A stretch of DNA of 64,000 nucleotides from positions 124,001 to 188,000 of the forward strand of contig JAICWO010000011.1 in NCBI GenBank assembly GCA_025934775.1. The letters run 5' to 3'. A program made the position numbers and the translations under genes. This DNA comes from Gemmatimonadaceae bacterium (GTDB taxonomy: Bacteria > Gemmatimonadota > Gemmatimonadetes > Gemmatimonadales > Gemmatimonadaceae). Below are positions 8,276-16,696 of the stretch, piece after piece. Each line of letters opens with the position of its first letter. Position 1 is the first letter of the stretch. Under the pieces are notes generated by a model. It was given only the letters and a program-made list of their open reading frames with translations, did not search any database and was not told where the DNA came from.

Positions 8276-8689
8276 ATGGCCACCGTCACCATCACCCGCC
8301 GGCTCCTCTTCAACGCCGCGCACCGGGTCCACAATCCGGCGCTCTCCGAAGAAGAAAACCACCGCCTGTTCGGCAAGTGCAACAATCCGAACTGGCACGG
8401 GCACAATTACACGCTCGACGTGTCGGTGACCGGCGAAGTCGAAGAGCGCACGGGATACGTCATCGATCTCGGCGCGCTCAAGCAGATCGTCGAGCGGGAA
8501 GTGATCAACAAAGTCGACCATCGCAATTTCAATCTCGAGGTCGACTTCATGCGCGGCGTGATCCCGACGACGGAGAACATCATCGTCGGCATGTGGCGCG
8601 TGCTCGAGCCGGCGATTCGCCCCGCGCGGCTCACCAAGCTCGTGCTCTGGGAGACGCCCAACAACTACGTCGAGTACGACGGCCAGTGA
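8276..8689 (+). CDS. queD: 6-carboxytetrahydropterin synthase / PTPS family (QueD-like)
   Basis: 137 residues. The zinc-binding histidines of the PTPS/QueD fold are present: FNAAHRVH near residue 12, then NWHGHNY with the HGH pair near residue 40. Further family marks are GYVIDLGALK, VDHRNFN and PTTENI. QueD converts dihydroneopterin triphosphate to 6-carboxytetrahydropterin in queuosine synthesis; close relatives make 6-pyruvoyl-tetrahydropterin, and the two cannot be separated by reading alone. No other que genes are adjacent. ATG 8276 follows a pyrimidine-rich repeat arm rather than a ribosome-binding site. The stop overlaps the start of the following SDR gene, implying coupling. Confidence 0.88.
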   Translation: MATVTITRRLLFNAAHRVHNPALSEEENHRLFGKCNNPNWHGHNYTLDVSVTGEVEERTGYVIDLGALKQIVEREVINKVDHRNFNLEVDFMRGVIPTTENIIVGMWRVLEPAIRPARLTKLVLWETPNNYVEYDGQ

Positions 8690-9396
8690 GTGCGCCGCGC
8701 ACGGCCCTCGTCACCGGCGCCTCACGCGGCATCGGCCTCGCCGTGGCGCAATCGCTCGGCGATCGCGGCGTGCGCGTCGCGATGCTCGCGCGCGATGCGA
8801 CGCGGCTGCACGAGGCCGCGAGCACGATCGGCCAGCGCGCACTCGCGATTCCATGCGACGTCGGCCATACGGCCGAGCTCGATGCGGCGCTCCAGCGTGT
8901 GCGCGACGGGTTGGGCGACGCGCCCGACGTCGTCGTGAACAACGCCGGGCTGTTCGCCCTCGCTCGCGTCGACGAGACCGAGCCCGCGGACTTTCTGCGC
9001 GCGCTCGAGACGAACCTGGTCGCCGCGTTCCGCGTCGTGCACGCGTTTCTTCCCGCGATGCGCGAGCGCGGCGGCGGCCACCTGGTCACGATCGGCTCGA
9101 TCGCCGATCGATTCGCGTTTCCTGAAAACGGCGCGTACTCCGCGAGCAAGTATGGCCTGCGCGGGTTGCACGAGGTGCTCCGCGCCGAGCTCGCGGGCAC
9201 CGGAGTGCGCGCGACGCTCATCTCGCCCGGACCGGTCGATACGCCGATCTGGGACGCGATCGACCACACGCGGCACAGTGGTCTCCCGACCACATCGCGC
9301 ATGCTGGGCGCCGACGCCGTCGCCGATGCGGTGGTGTACGCGGTCATGCAGCCGTCGAGCGTGAACGTCGACGAGCTGCGCCTCTCCCGAAGCTGA
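8686..9396 (+). CDS. Short-chain dehydrogenase/reductase (SDR)
   Basis: 236 residues from GTG 8686, overlapping the queD stop by 4 nt. Classical SDR motifs: TGASRGIG cofactor loop near residue 11, NNAG near 85, catalytic Ser in TIGSIADRFAF, and YSASKYGLRG with the YxxxK pair, followed by SPGPVDTPIW. The charge pattern after the first beta strand (LARDATRL) suggests NADP preference, which is an inference. SDRs paired with PTPS-fold enzymes include sepiapterin reductase-like proteins, so a pterin ketone substrate is an attractive but unproven possibility given the tight coupling. Confidence 0.88.
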   Translation: MSAPRTALVTGASRGIGLAVAQSLGDRGVRVAMLARDATRLHEAASTIGQRALAIPCDVGHTAELDAALQRVRDGLGDAPDVVVNNAGLFALARVDETEPADFLRALETNLVAAFRVVHAFLPAMRERGGGHLVTIGSIADRFAFPENGAYSASKYGLRGLHEVLRAELAGTGVRATLISPGPVDTPIWDAIDHTRHSGLPTTSRMLGADAVADAVVYAVMQPSSVNVDELRLSRS

Positions 9397-9399
9397 TCG

Positions 9400-10023
9400 A
9401 TGTTTCTCTCACTCGTCGATTCACTCCGCTGCCCCAAGGTGCACGCCGAGACCTGGCTGGTCGCGTCGATCGAGCGACTCGACGATCGCGACATCGTCGA
9501 GGGTGTGCTCGGCTGCCCCGAGTGCCTGGCGGAGTATCGCATTCACGACGGCGTGGTCGAGTTCGGCGGCGGCGTGCGCCCGCCGTTCACGGCGCCCACG
9601 GAGCACGACGCGCTGCGGCTCGCCGCCGCGCTCGACCTCACCGATGCGCGCATGACGGCGGTCCTGCACGGGACGTGGGGCGCGTGCGCGCCGATCATCG
9701 CCGGAATCAGTCCCGCGCACCTGCTGCTCGTGAATCCACCCGCGGGGATCGTGAGCGGCGACGGCGTCTCCATCGTCGCCGGAGAGATCGTGCGATTCGC
9801 CAGCGCGTCGATGTCCGCCGCGGCGCTCGACACGACCGCGACGGCGGAGCAGATCGCGGCGACGCGCGCCGCGGTGCGCGGGGGCGGCCGCATCGTCGGT
9901 CCGGTCGGGCTGGAAATGCCGGGGGATCTGGCGGAGCTCGCGCGCGATGAGGATATTTGGATAGGCCAGGTGCCCGCCGGCACGATCAGCCAACCGGTGA
10001 TGCCGGCGCGCCGAAGCAAATGA
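9400..10023 (+). CDS. Protein with N-terminal Trm112-like zinc ribbon, unknown function
   Basis: 207 residues. The first 55 resemble the Trm112/UPF0434 zinc ribbon: LVDSLRCPKVH (Cys11), a beta hairpin, then GCPECLAEYRIHDGVVEF with Cys39 and Cys42. The remaining 150 residues form an alpha/beta region with several glycine-rich turns (GTWGACAPIIAG, NPPAGIVSGDG, GGGRIVGPVGLEMPGD) that I do not recognise; it has no SAM-binding GxGxG motif. Trm112 proteins are small activators of methyltransferases, so this could be a fusion or a stand-alone scaffold. It starts 3 nt after the SDR stop. Confidence 0.7.
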   Translation: MFLSLVDSLRCPKVHAETWLVASIERLDDRDIVEGVLGCPECLAEYRIHDGVVEFGGGVRPPFTAPTEHDALRLAAALDLTDARMTAVLHGTWGACAPIIAGISPAHLLLVNPPAGIVSGDGVSIVAGEIVRFASASMSAAALDTTATAEQIAATRAAVRGGGRIVGPVGLEMPGDLAELARDEDIWIGQVPAGTISQPVMPARRSK

Positions 10024-10035
10024 GGGAAGCGAGTC

Positions 10036-11841
10036 ATGCGGTGGCCTGTCGTCATCATGATGATGCTCGCGCCAACCGTGCTGCGTGCGCAGCGCGTTCG
10101 CGTCGAGCTGCACGACGCGGCTGATCAGTCGCCGATCGCCGGCGCGCTGGTGTCGCTCGTCTCGAGCGCCGGCGCGACCGTTACCGAAGGGCTGAGCGAC
10201 GCCGCCGGATCTCGCGTGCTCGCGGCGACGTCGCCGGGTGTGTACCGCGTGCGCGTGCGGCGCATCGGCTACGAGCCGTTTCTCTCGGATTCGGTGGCAC
10301 TCCAGGCGGGAGCAACGATCCCGCTCGCGCTCACCATCCCAGCGCGCAAAGTCGATCTCGCGGCCGTTCATGTCACCGGTTCGCGCACCGCCTGCGGCAC
10401 CAACGCCGCGGACGCGCTCGGCGCGGCGACGCTCTGGGATCAGATCACCACGGCGCTCGCGAGCTCCGAGGTCGCGCGACGCGATACCGTGCTGCGCACC
10501 GAGATCCACCGCTTCGACCGCGAGCTGCGGCCGAACGGCACACCGTTCGACGCGACCGTGAAGGATCTCGGAACGTCCGAGGGCCGCCCGTTCGAGACGA
10601 AGGATCCCGAGTCGCTTTCGCGCGATGGGTATGCGTCGCTCACCCTCGGCTTCGGGGGCACCTTCTGGGCGCCCGATGAGCGCGCGCTGCTCTCGCCGGA
10701 GTTCGTCCACGACCACTGCTTTCACGTGGTGCTAGGGCAGGGCGCCGACTCGGCGCTGGTCGGCATCGCGTTCGAGCCGGCGCCCGACCGTGCGGTGGTC
10801 GACATCGCCGGTACGCTCTGGGTCGATCGCGCGCGCGCCACGTTGAGCCGCGTGGATTACCAATATGAGAATTTGCATCTCCCCGTGCGCGCGAAGGACG
10901 TCGGCGGCGACGTGCGCTTCGCGGTCGCGCCGAACGGCGCGTGGTATCCGAGCGTCTGGCGCATCCGCATGCCGCGCATTCGGCAGATTGGCGTGAGCAC
11001 GACGCAGTACACGCTCGGCGGCTACACCGAAGTCGGCGGCACGGCGCAGCCAATCGGTGTGGCGGCGTCGCAGGCCGTGCTCGCGGCCGAGCAGAGTGCG
11101 ACGTCGACGGTCGACGTGAGCGTGGTCGTTCGCGATGCGCGCACCGGTGCGCCGGTGCCCAACGCATCCGTGCGCCTCGCCGACGCGAACCGCGACGCGC
11201 GCTCGGACTCGGCGGGCACGCTCCGCTTCGCCGGACTGCCGGCGGGGGCGCATCAGCTCTCGGTGCGCGAGGTCGGCTACGTGCCGGTCGACACGACGGT
11301 CGCGCTGTCGGGTGAGCGCGCCCGGCTCACGATCGAGCTGCTGCACACGGCGCCCATTCTGGACACGATCCGCATTCGCGCGGCGCCGCTCTCGGTGCGC
11401 ATGGAAGAATTCGAGGCGCGGCGGAAGCTCGGCATCGGCGACTTTCTCACGGACTCGATGCTCGCCAAGGAAGGGAACCGGCCGATCACGACCGTGCTCG
11501 TGTCGCGTTTGCCGGGGCTGCGCTTGGTGTCGCCGCCGCCAGACATCAATCCGCGAGATCTGGGCTGTGGCCACAGCATCGACAACGCCTGCGGCACGGA
11601 TGTCGACCACGGCGGTATGCGTCTCGTGGCCACGGGCACGTCAGCCATCTTGTACGACAACAAGCCAGGCTGCCCGCTCGACGTCTACGTCGACGGCTTC
11701 TACTACACCGACAATCTCGAGGCGGTCCCGACCGAGAGCATCACCGCCGCGGAGCTGTACAACAAAGGGAGCGAGCCGCCCGCGTATCGCCGGCAGGGCA
11801 AGGCGTGCAAGGTCCTCCTGCTCTGGACCAAGAATAAGTAA
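10036..11841 (+). CDS. Exported carboxypeptidase-regulatory-like / plug-domain protein
   Basis: 601 residues with signal peptide MRWPVVIMMMLAPTVLRAQ. Two beta-sandwich modules of the carboxypeptidase regulatory-like type are visible: about residues 20-110 (VELHDAADQSPIAGALVSLV through YRVRVRRIGYEPF) and about 355-430 (VVRDARTGAPVPNASVRLAD through REVGYVPVD). The C-terminal 150 residues resemble a TonB-receptor plug remnant with paired cysteines (DLGCGHSIDNACG, KPGCPLDVYVDG) but no barrel follows, so this is not a full TonB-dependent transporter. Such proteins are abundant in Gemmatimonadota-like and Bacteroidota genomes; their role is unclear. It faces the acyl-CoA synthetase gene convergently with an 11-nt gap. 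Confidence 0.75.
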   Translation: MRWPVVIMMMLAPTVLRAQRVRVELHDAADQSPIAGALVSLVSSAGATVTEGLSDAAGSRVLAATSPGVYRVRVRRIGYEPFLSDSVALQAGATIPLALTIPARKVDLAAVHVTGSRTACGTNAADALGAATLWDQITTALASSEVARRDTVLRTEIHRFDRELRPNGTPFDATVKDLGTSEGRPFETKDPESLSRDGYASLTLGFGGTFWAPDERALLSPEFVHDHCFHVVLGQGADSALVGIAFEPAPDRAVVDIAGTLWVDRARATLSRVDYQYENLHLPVRAKDVGGDVRFAVAPNGAWYPSVWRIRMPRIRQIGVSTTQYTLGGYTEVGGTAQPIGVAASQAVLAAEQSATSTVDVSVVVRDARTGAPVPNASVRLADANRDARSDSAGTLRFAGLPAGAHQLSVREVGYVPVDTTVALSGERARLTIELLHTAPILDTIRIRAAPLSVRMEEFEARRKLGIGDFLTDSMLAKEGNRPITTVLVSRLPGLRLVSPPPDINPRDLGCGHSIDNACGTDVDHGGMRLVATGTSAILYDNKPGCPLDVYVDGFYYTDNLEAVPTESITAAELYNKGSEPPAYRRQGKACKVLLLWTKNK

Positions 11842-11852
11842 CGAATTGGTAC

Positions 11853-13700
11853 TTAATGTCCCGCCGTCTCCGGCTCGTGCTCGGCGGAGGCGTACAGCGC
11901 GTCGATGATCGTCTTGTAGCGCGCGTCGATCACGCGCCGCTTCACCTTGAGCGTCGGCGTGAGCTCGCCGCTCTCGACGGTGAAATCGCGCTCGATCAGC
12001 GCGACTTTCTTTGGCATCTCGAACCGCGCGAGCCCTTGCACCTCGCCGAGCACCTCGCGCTCCATCTTCTCGCGCACGAGGGGCATCTCGAGGAGCTGCG
12101 CGTGGTCGGCCGTGGAGACGTTCTGCTGCCGCGTCCATTTCTCGAGCGAATCCCAGTTCGGCACGATCAGCACGACCGGGAACTTGCGCTTGTCGCCGAT
12201 CATCACCGCCTGGCTCACGTACTTGTTCGTCTTGATTTTGTTCTCGATCGGCTGCGGCGCGATGTTCTTGCCACCCGCGGTGACGATGAGGTCCTTCTTG
12301 CGGTCGGTGATCGCGAGAAACCCGTCGCGCAGCTCGCCGATGTCGCCCGTGTGGAACCAGCCGTCGGCGTCGATCGCGTCAGCCGTCGCCGCGGGTTTGT
12401 TGAAGTAGCCTTTCATCACGTGCGGGCCGCGCGTGAGGATCTCGCCGTCCGCCGCGATGCCGACTTCCACGCCCGCGACGGGCTGTCCCACCGTGCCGAT
12501 GCGAAAGTGCGCCGGCGTGTTCACCGCGATCACCGGCGACGTCTCGGTCAGCCCGTAGCCCTCGAGCACCACCAGCCCCGCCGCGTAGAAGAACTTGTTG
12601 ATCTCCGCCGCCAGCGGCGCGCCGCCCGAGACGAAGTAGCGGAGCCGCCCGCCCGTGCGCGCCTTGAGTTTCGAGAACACTAACTTCTGCGCGAGCCCGT
12701 ATTGCATCGCGAGCAGTCCGCGGGGCGCGTGGCCGGCGAGCGTCGCATCGGCCCAGCGGTCCGCCACGGCGCGCGCCCAGAAGAAAATCCGCTTCTTCAC
12801 CGCGCCGCCGGCGAGCGCGCTGTCGAGCACGCGCGCGTACATCTTCTCGTACAACCGCGGCACCGAGAGCACGAGCGTCGGCCGCACCTCGACGAGATTC
12901 GCCGGCACGGTGTCGACCGATTCCGCGTACGCGATGCTGGTGCCGGTGCGCATCATCAGGTAGTGCCCGGCCATCCGCTCGAAGATGTGCGATAGCGGCA
13001 GGAAGCTCAGGCACGTGTCCGCGCCGGCGAACGGAATCGCCGCGCAGCCCGCTTCAACGTTCGAGAAGATGTTGTCGTGCGTGAGCATCACGCCTTTGGG
13101 CTCGCCCGTCGTCCCGGAGGTGTAGATGATCGTCGCCACGTCGTCGGGCTTGACCGCGAGTGCGCGCCGCTTGAACTCCGCGCGCCGGTCCTCGTCGTCG
13201 GGTGTCGCCCCCGCGCTCTCGAGCGCGGACAGCGTCCGGTCGGCGCCCTCGGCGCTGTCCGCGAACGTGATGACGTGCCGAAGCGCCGGACAGCTCGCGC
13301 GCGCTTCGGCGATCTTCGCGCCCTGCGCCGCGTCGGAGACGAAGATCGCGACCGCGCTCGAGTCGCGCAGGATGTACGCGACCTGATCGCTCGGCAGATT
13401 CGGATAGATCGGCACGTCGGTCACGCCGATCGCGAGGCACGCGTAGTCGGTGAGCGCCCACTCCGGCCGATTCTCCGAGAGGATCGCGACGCGATCGCCG
13501 GCGCGCACGCCGAGCGCGCCGAGTCCGAGCGCGATGCGGCGAACGCGCTGGAGCATGGTGTCGTGGGAGATCGGCTCGTAGCGGCCCGCGCGCTTCACCT
13601 GCAGCGCGTCGGGCTTGGCGAAGCGTTCGACCGCGTCGAAGAAGATCTGATTCAACGTGCCCGGCGACGAGTTGCGGGGACCGCCTGACGTGATCATCAT
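11853..13700 (-). CDS. Long-chain fatty-acid--CoA ligase (AMP-forming)
   Basis: 615 residues from ATG 13700, placed 7 nt after GAGGG; a GTG two codons earlier is possible. Adenylation motifs are intact: IIYTSGTTGEPKGVMLTH (P-loop), LPLSHIFER, EGYGLTETSPVIAVN, GWFHTGDIGEL and ITDRKKDLIVTAGGKNIAPQ. Length and the motif spacing match the FadD15/ACSL-type long-chain ligases, which activate fatty acids with ATP and CoA for degradation or lipid assembly at the membrane. An enoyl-CoA hydratase occurs elsewhere in the window, not adjacent. The following gene on the - strand side is an unrelated lipoprotein 22 nt upstream. Confidence 0.92.
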   Translation of the reverse strand: MMITSGGPRNSSPGTLNQIFFDAVERFAKPDALQVKRAGRYEPISHDTMLQRVRRIALGLGALGVRAGDRVAILSENRPEWALTDYACLAIGVTDVPIYPNLPSDQVAYILRDSSAVAIFVSDAAQGAKIAEARASCPALRHVITFADSAEGADRTLSALESAGATPDDEDRRAEFKRRALAVKPDDVATIIYTSGTTGEPKGVMLTHDNIFSNVEAGCAAIPFAGADTCLSFLPLSHIFERMAGHYLMMRTGTSIAYAESVDTVPANLVEVRPTLVLSVPRLYEKMYARVLDSALAGGAVKKRIFFWARAVADRWADATLAGHAPRGLLAMQYGLAQKLVFSKLKARTGGRLRYFVSGGAPLAAEINKFFYAAGLVVLEGYGLTETSPVIAVNTPAHFRIGTVGQPVAGVEVGIAADGEILTRGPHVMKGYFNKPAATADAIDADGWFHTGDIGELRDGFLAITDRKKDLIVTAGGKNIAPQPIENKIKTNKYVSQAVMIGDKRKFPVVLIVPNWDSLEKWTRQQNVSTADHAQLLEMPLVREKMEREVLGEVQGLARFEMPKKVALIERDFTVESGELTPTLKVKRRVIDARYKTIIDALYASAEHEPETAGH

Positions 13701-13722
13701 CGACACACCCTCGGGTGACGCG

Positions 13723-14514
13723 TTAGAAAACGAGCTTCACCGGGATCTTGATCGGGACCGGAGCGTTGGCCAGCGGCACGCCGCGATACGTCGCGGTCGC
13801 GAGCACGACCACCGAGTCGGGCTGATTCGGATTCGCAAGTCGGCTCGCGATCACCACCACCGTGCGGGCCGCCTGCCCCGACGCATCCGTCGTGTCGATC
13901 GACGACAGCTTCTGATTGTCGTCCAGCAGATAGACGGCGCGCGGCGCCTTCGATGTGCTGGCGGTCGTATCCGGTGTGTGCATGATCGAAAAGTGTACGA
14001 CCATTCCCTGGATCGGGGTATGGCCGTCAGCGGCGAAAACTCTCGCCGGCGCGGCCTTCGTCCCGCGGCCCGCCGTCGTATCGGCGGCACCGGTCACCTG
14101 CAGCGTATCCGTCGGCAGCACGGCGCTCACGATCTGATTCGGCGCGTCCGTCACGAAGATCGTGACCGCCGGCGTCTGAATGCCGCCCGTCTGCCCGACG
14201 ACGTGCACCAGTCCCGTCGTGTCGTTCGCGACGACGATGTTGCCGGGCGAGATCGTCGCGATCTTCCCCGTGTCGGTGATGAAGAACTGGAACTGCACGC
14301 CGCTCACCGGATTCCCGTTCTGGTCGAACGCGGTGACCGAGAGCGGCGCGGCCTTGCCCGCGCTGTCGCGCATGGAATCGCCGCGCACCACGAACGCCGC
14401 CGGCGACTGGAGCGTCGAGATCGACGCCGCGCCGCTCGGCGCGGACATGTCAATGCACGACACGCCGCCGGCGACGGCCAGAGCGATCAACAATTGTGTG
14501 GCGCGAAGATTCAC
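13723..14514 (-). CDS. Ig-like-domain lipoprotein
   Basis: 263 residues from GTG 14514, overlapping the ParA stop by 4 nt. Lipobox GVSC gives Cys20 as anchor. The mature part consists of two or three bacterial Ig-like repeats: PLSVTAFDQNGNPVSGVQFQF with VVANDTTGLVHVVGQTGG, and APARVFAADGHTPIQGMVVHF with IDTTDASGQAARTVVV. Both show the layout of invasin/BIG domains (variable linker, then GxAxxT-like strand). Function is unknown, probably surface or periplasmic. Linkage to a ParA-type gene is by translation coupling, yet no functional link is evident. Confidence 0.75.
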   Translation of the reverse strand: MNLRATQLLIALAVAGGVSCIDMSAPSGAASISTLQSPAAFVVRGDSMRDSAGKAAPLSVTAFDQNGNPVSGVQFQFFITDTGKIATISPGNIVVANDTTGLVHVVGQTGGIQTPAVTIFVTDAPNQIVSAVLPTDTLQVTGAADTTAGRGTKAAPARVFAADGHTPIQGMVVHFSIMHTPDTTASTSKAPRAVYLLDDNQKLSSIDTTDASGQAARTVVVIASRLANPNQPDSVVVLATATYRGVPLANAPVPIKIPVKLVF

Positions 14515-15278
14515 TCGAGTCGTCCTGCGAGCTGTGCGGCCAGATCGCGGTACGCGATCGCCGCCGCGTCATCCGGCGCCCGCAGCACCACGGGCTGTCC
14601 GGCCGCGAACGCGTCGACGGACGCCGCGGTGCGCGGAACCGTCATGTCCAGTACCAGACCGGCGGGCAGCTGTTCCCGAACGTACGCCGCCACCCGTTCC
14701 GACGCCGCGTTTCCCGGTTCGACCATCGTGAGCAGGATCCCGGCCATCGACAGGCTTGGATTCGCGGCGAGGGCGGCTCGAATCCCGCGCAGGATCTGCG
14801 TCGTCGTCTGGAGCGCGAGCGGCTCGCACTGGAGCGGCACGAGCACGTGCTGGCTGGACGAGAGCACGCGGTGCACGACGGGCCCGAGCCCCGGCGGCGT
14901 ATCGACGACCACCGCGTAGCCGCGCGCGCGCGCGCGGTCGAGCAGCTCGGCGGTGCGCGGCGAGTCCGCGAGCATTTTTTGATACTGATCGTGTGATGCG
15001 CTTTCGCTCACGCTCCCCACGGAGACGACGCGAAGCCACGGCAGCGTGGTGGGACGCACGATCTCGTGCATCTCGTGCGTGCCGCTGAGGAAATCGGAGA
15101 GTCCCAAGCGTGTCGCCGAGGCGCTGAGGCCCAAGCCGAAGCGAACCGAACCTTGCGGATCGGCGTCGACGAGGAGCGTCTTGAGCCCGCGGCGAGCGAG
15201 CGCGGCCGCAAGATTGATCGCCGTCGTGGTCTTCCCGACGCCGCCCTTCTGGCTGACGACCGCGATGACCTGGCCCAC
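14511..15278 (-). CDS. ParA/Soj-family partition ATPase
   Basis: 255 residues if it starts at GTG 15278, one base after the upstream TPR stop; an ATG at 15317 would add 13 residues and overlap that gene by 38 nt. The deviant Walker A KGGVGKTTTAINLAAALA, the DADPQGS strand and VVDTPPGLGPVV Walker B are all present. ParA ATPases bind DNA non-specifically and position chromosomes, plasmids or protein clusters. No ParB gene or parS-like array is visible nearby, so a role in positioning a membrane or cytoplasmic complex (as for orphan ParA/MinD proteins) is as likely as chromosome partition. Confidence 0.88.
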   Translation of the reverse strand: MGQVIAVVSQKGGVGKTTTAINLAAALARRGLKTLLVDADPQGSVRFGLGLSASATRLGLSDFLSGTHEMHEIVRPTTLPWLRVVSVGSVSESASHDQYQKMLADSPRTAELLDRARARGYAVVVDTPPGLGPVVHRVLSSSQHVLVPLQCEPLALQTTTQILRGIRAALAANPSLSMAGILLTMVEPGNAASERVAAYVREQLPAGLVLDMTVPRTAASVDAFAAGQPVVLRAPDDAAAIAYRDLAAQLAGRLE

Positions 15279-15279
15279 G

Positions 15280-15732
15280 CTAGCGCTCGGACTCGTCGGA
15301 AACGACGTCGCCGTCACGCAGCACGTTCAGCGTCTCCTCCGCGTGCCGGATCCACCGGTCCGATTCCGCGCCGGACGGCGGCTTGGCGAGGAACGCCTCG
15401 AGATGCGTCTGCGCGCCCGCGCGATCGCCACGCTTGAGGAGCAGGAAGGCGAGACCATAGTGTGCCCCCGACAGCTCCGGCGCGATGTCCAGCGCGTGGC
15501 GGTAGCATCGGATCGCCTCTTCCGGCTGGTTCGTCTTCGTGAAGGCGATCGCCATGTTCTGAAGGATCTTGGTATCGTTCGGGCGGTCGCGAAGCGCCAG
15601 CCGGTACGACGTCAACGCCGCGTCGAAGTCGCCCTGCCGCTCGAGCGCCATCGCCTCGCTGAGGTAGTCCAGGCGTGTCGGCTTGATGTCGCCACCAGAA
15701 CGGCCGCCGATCAGGCGACTCCACCAAGACAT
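15280..15732 (-). CDS. TPR protein
   Basis: 150 residues. Three tetratricopeptide units can be read: YLSEAMALERQGDFDAALTSYRLALRD, MAIAFTKTNQPEEAIRCYRHALDIAPE and YGLAFLLLKRGDRAGAQTHLEAFLAKP. The N terminus MSWWSRLIGGRSGG is short and aromatic and looks like a membrane-touching or docking peptide rather than a signal sequence. It is upstream of the ParA gene with almost no gap, so it is a plausible partner or adaptor of that ATPase, though this is inferred from position only. Confidence 0.75.
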   Translation of the reverse strand: MSWWSRLIGGRSGGDIKPTRLDYLSEAMALERQGDFDAALTSYRLALRDRPNDTKILQNMAIAFTKTNQPEEAIRCYRHALDIAPELSGAHYGLAFLLLKRGDRAGAQTHLEAFLAKPPSGAESDRWIRHAEETLNVLRDGDVVSDESER

Positions 15733-15928
15733 ACGACTCAGAGGTGTGCGAGAGACGAAAGGTGCCTAGAGCAGGCGAGCCGGGGGAGCAACATGGCGTG
15801 GGGCAAAGCTATGCAGTCAATGGACCTGGAGCAACCGCGCCCCCTTGCATGAAGCGTCCCACCGCGTAGTGCGCTTCGGGTGCTTCGTGTGCTTCCACGC
15901 CTCTCCCGTGCACCGTAGGTTACGGGTC

Positions 15929-16462
15929 ATGAGCCCACGTCGAGCAACGGTCGAACTGTCGAAGGGTGTGTTCGAGGTCGATTGGCCGCTGTTCGGGGAG
16001 CTTTCCCGCGGCCTCGCCCTCAAGGTCGCACGCGCATACGATCCGGAGCTCGTCGTCGGCATCGCGACCGCGGGCGTCGTCCCCGGTGCGGTGATCGCGG
16101 CGATCCTCGGCCGCGAGTTTCACTCGATGGTCGTGAGCCGCCGGTTCGGAGCGGAGACGGTGCGCGAGACGCCCGCCATCTTGAGCGCGGTCCCGACCGC
16201 GGTGCGCGGCCGCCGCGTGCTGGTCGTGGACGAGACGTGCGACACCGGCGACACGATCCGCCTCGCCGTCGCCGCGATGGTCAACGCCGGCGCGGCCGAG
16301 GTGAAGACCGCCGTCGCATTCCAGACGGGCCCCTACACCCCAGACTTCCACGCGCTCGCGACGGAGAGCACGATCGTGCTGCCATGGGATCGCGAGGTGC
16401 TGATCGACGGGGAGCTGCTGGCGAATCCGTTGTACGCTGAGGCGTTGAAGGCGAACGGCTGA
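15929..16462 (+). CDS. Phosphoribosyltransferase-fold protein (hypoxanthine/xanthine PRTase-like)
   Basis: 177 residues from ATG 15929. The PRPP-binding loop RRVLVVDETCDTGDTIRLA near residue 90 is diagnostic of type I phosphoribosyltransferases. LVVGIATAGVVPGAVIAAILG corresponds to the pyrophosphate loop region, and the C-terminal part (PWDREVLIDGELLANPLY) resembles purine PRTases of the Gpt/HPRT group. Such enzymes salvage hypoxanthine, xanthine or guanine with PRPP. Substrate assignment is uncertain. The gap upstream (15733-15928, divergent from the TPR gene) shows no strong promoter match. Confidence 0.8.
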   Translation: MSPRRATVELSKGVFEVDWPLFGELSRGLALKVARAYDPELVVGIATAGVVPGAVIAAILGREFHSMVVSRRFGAETVRETPAILSAVPTAVRGRRVLVVDETCDTGDTIRLAVAAMVNAGAAEVKTAVAFQTGPYTPDFHALATESTIVLPWDREVLIDGELLANPLYAEALKANG

Positions 16463-16504
16463 CGGGCGAGGCGCTCGGGGCGTCTCAGGAATCTCAACGT
16501 CGCG

Positions 16505-16646
16505 TCTCGAGACCAGTTTCGAGAATCGAGATGAGAGATCCGAGATTCGAGACTTCGTTGGAACGAGCTCGGCTGCCGCTGCGCGCAACGAAGCAATCTG
16601 ACTCGCATCTCGCGTCTGCCATCTCGCGTCTCGGAACTGGTCTCGC
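16505..16646. repeat. Heptamer palindrome B between convergent genes
   Basis: It fills most of the 234-bp gap between the PRTase and V4R genes. Left arm 16505-16560 holds tandem 7-mers TCGAGAA, TCGAGAT, GAGAGAT, CCGAGAT, TCGAGAC, TTCGTTG (16519-16560). Right arm 16586-16646 is its imperfect complement and carries one additional heptamer. Both arm ends match well: GAGACCAGTT outside and TTCGTTG inside. The loop is about 25 bp and contains CGAGCTCG. The single-heptamer length difference between arms points to slippage in units of seven. The flanks of the gap (16463-16504 and 16647-16696) show nothing else I can name. Confidence 0.8.
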
Positions 16647-16696
16647 CCTCGGCGTCGCGATCTCACCCCGCCCACCAGACCGCCGCCCGGCGCGCC

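Noticed and set aside
10036-11841. Complete TonB-dependent receptor
   Set aside because: A carboxypeptidase-like module and plug-like end are visible, but there is no 22-strand barrel region and the protein is only 601 residues long.
14511-15732. Chromosome partition locus parAB
   Set aside because: The ParA-like ATPase lacks a ParB neighbour and no parS-like repeats were seen; the partner is a TPR protein.
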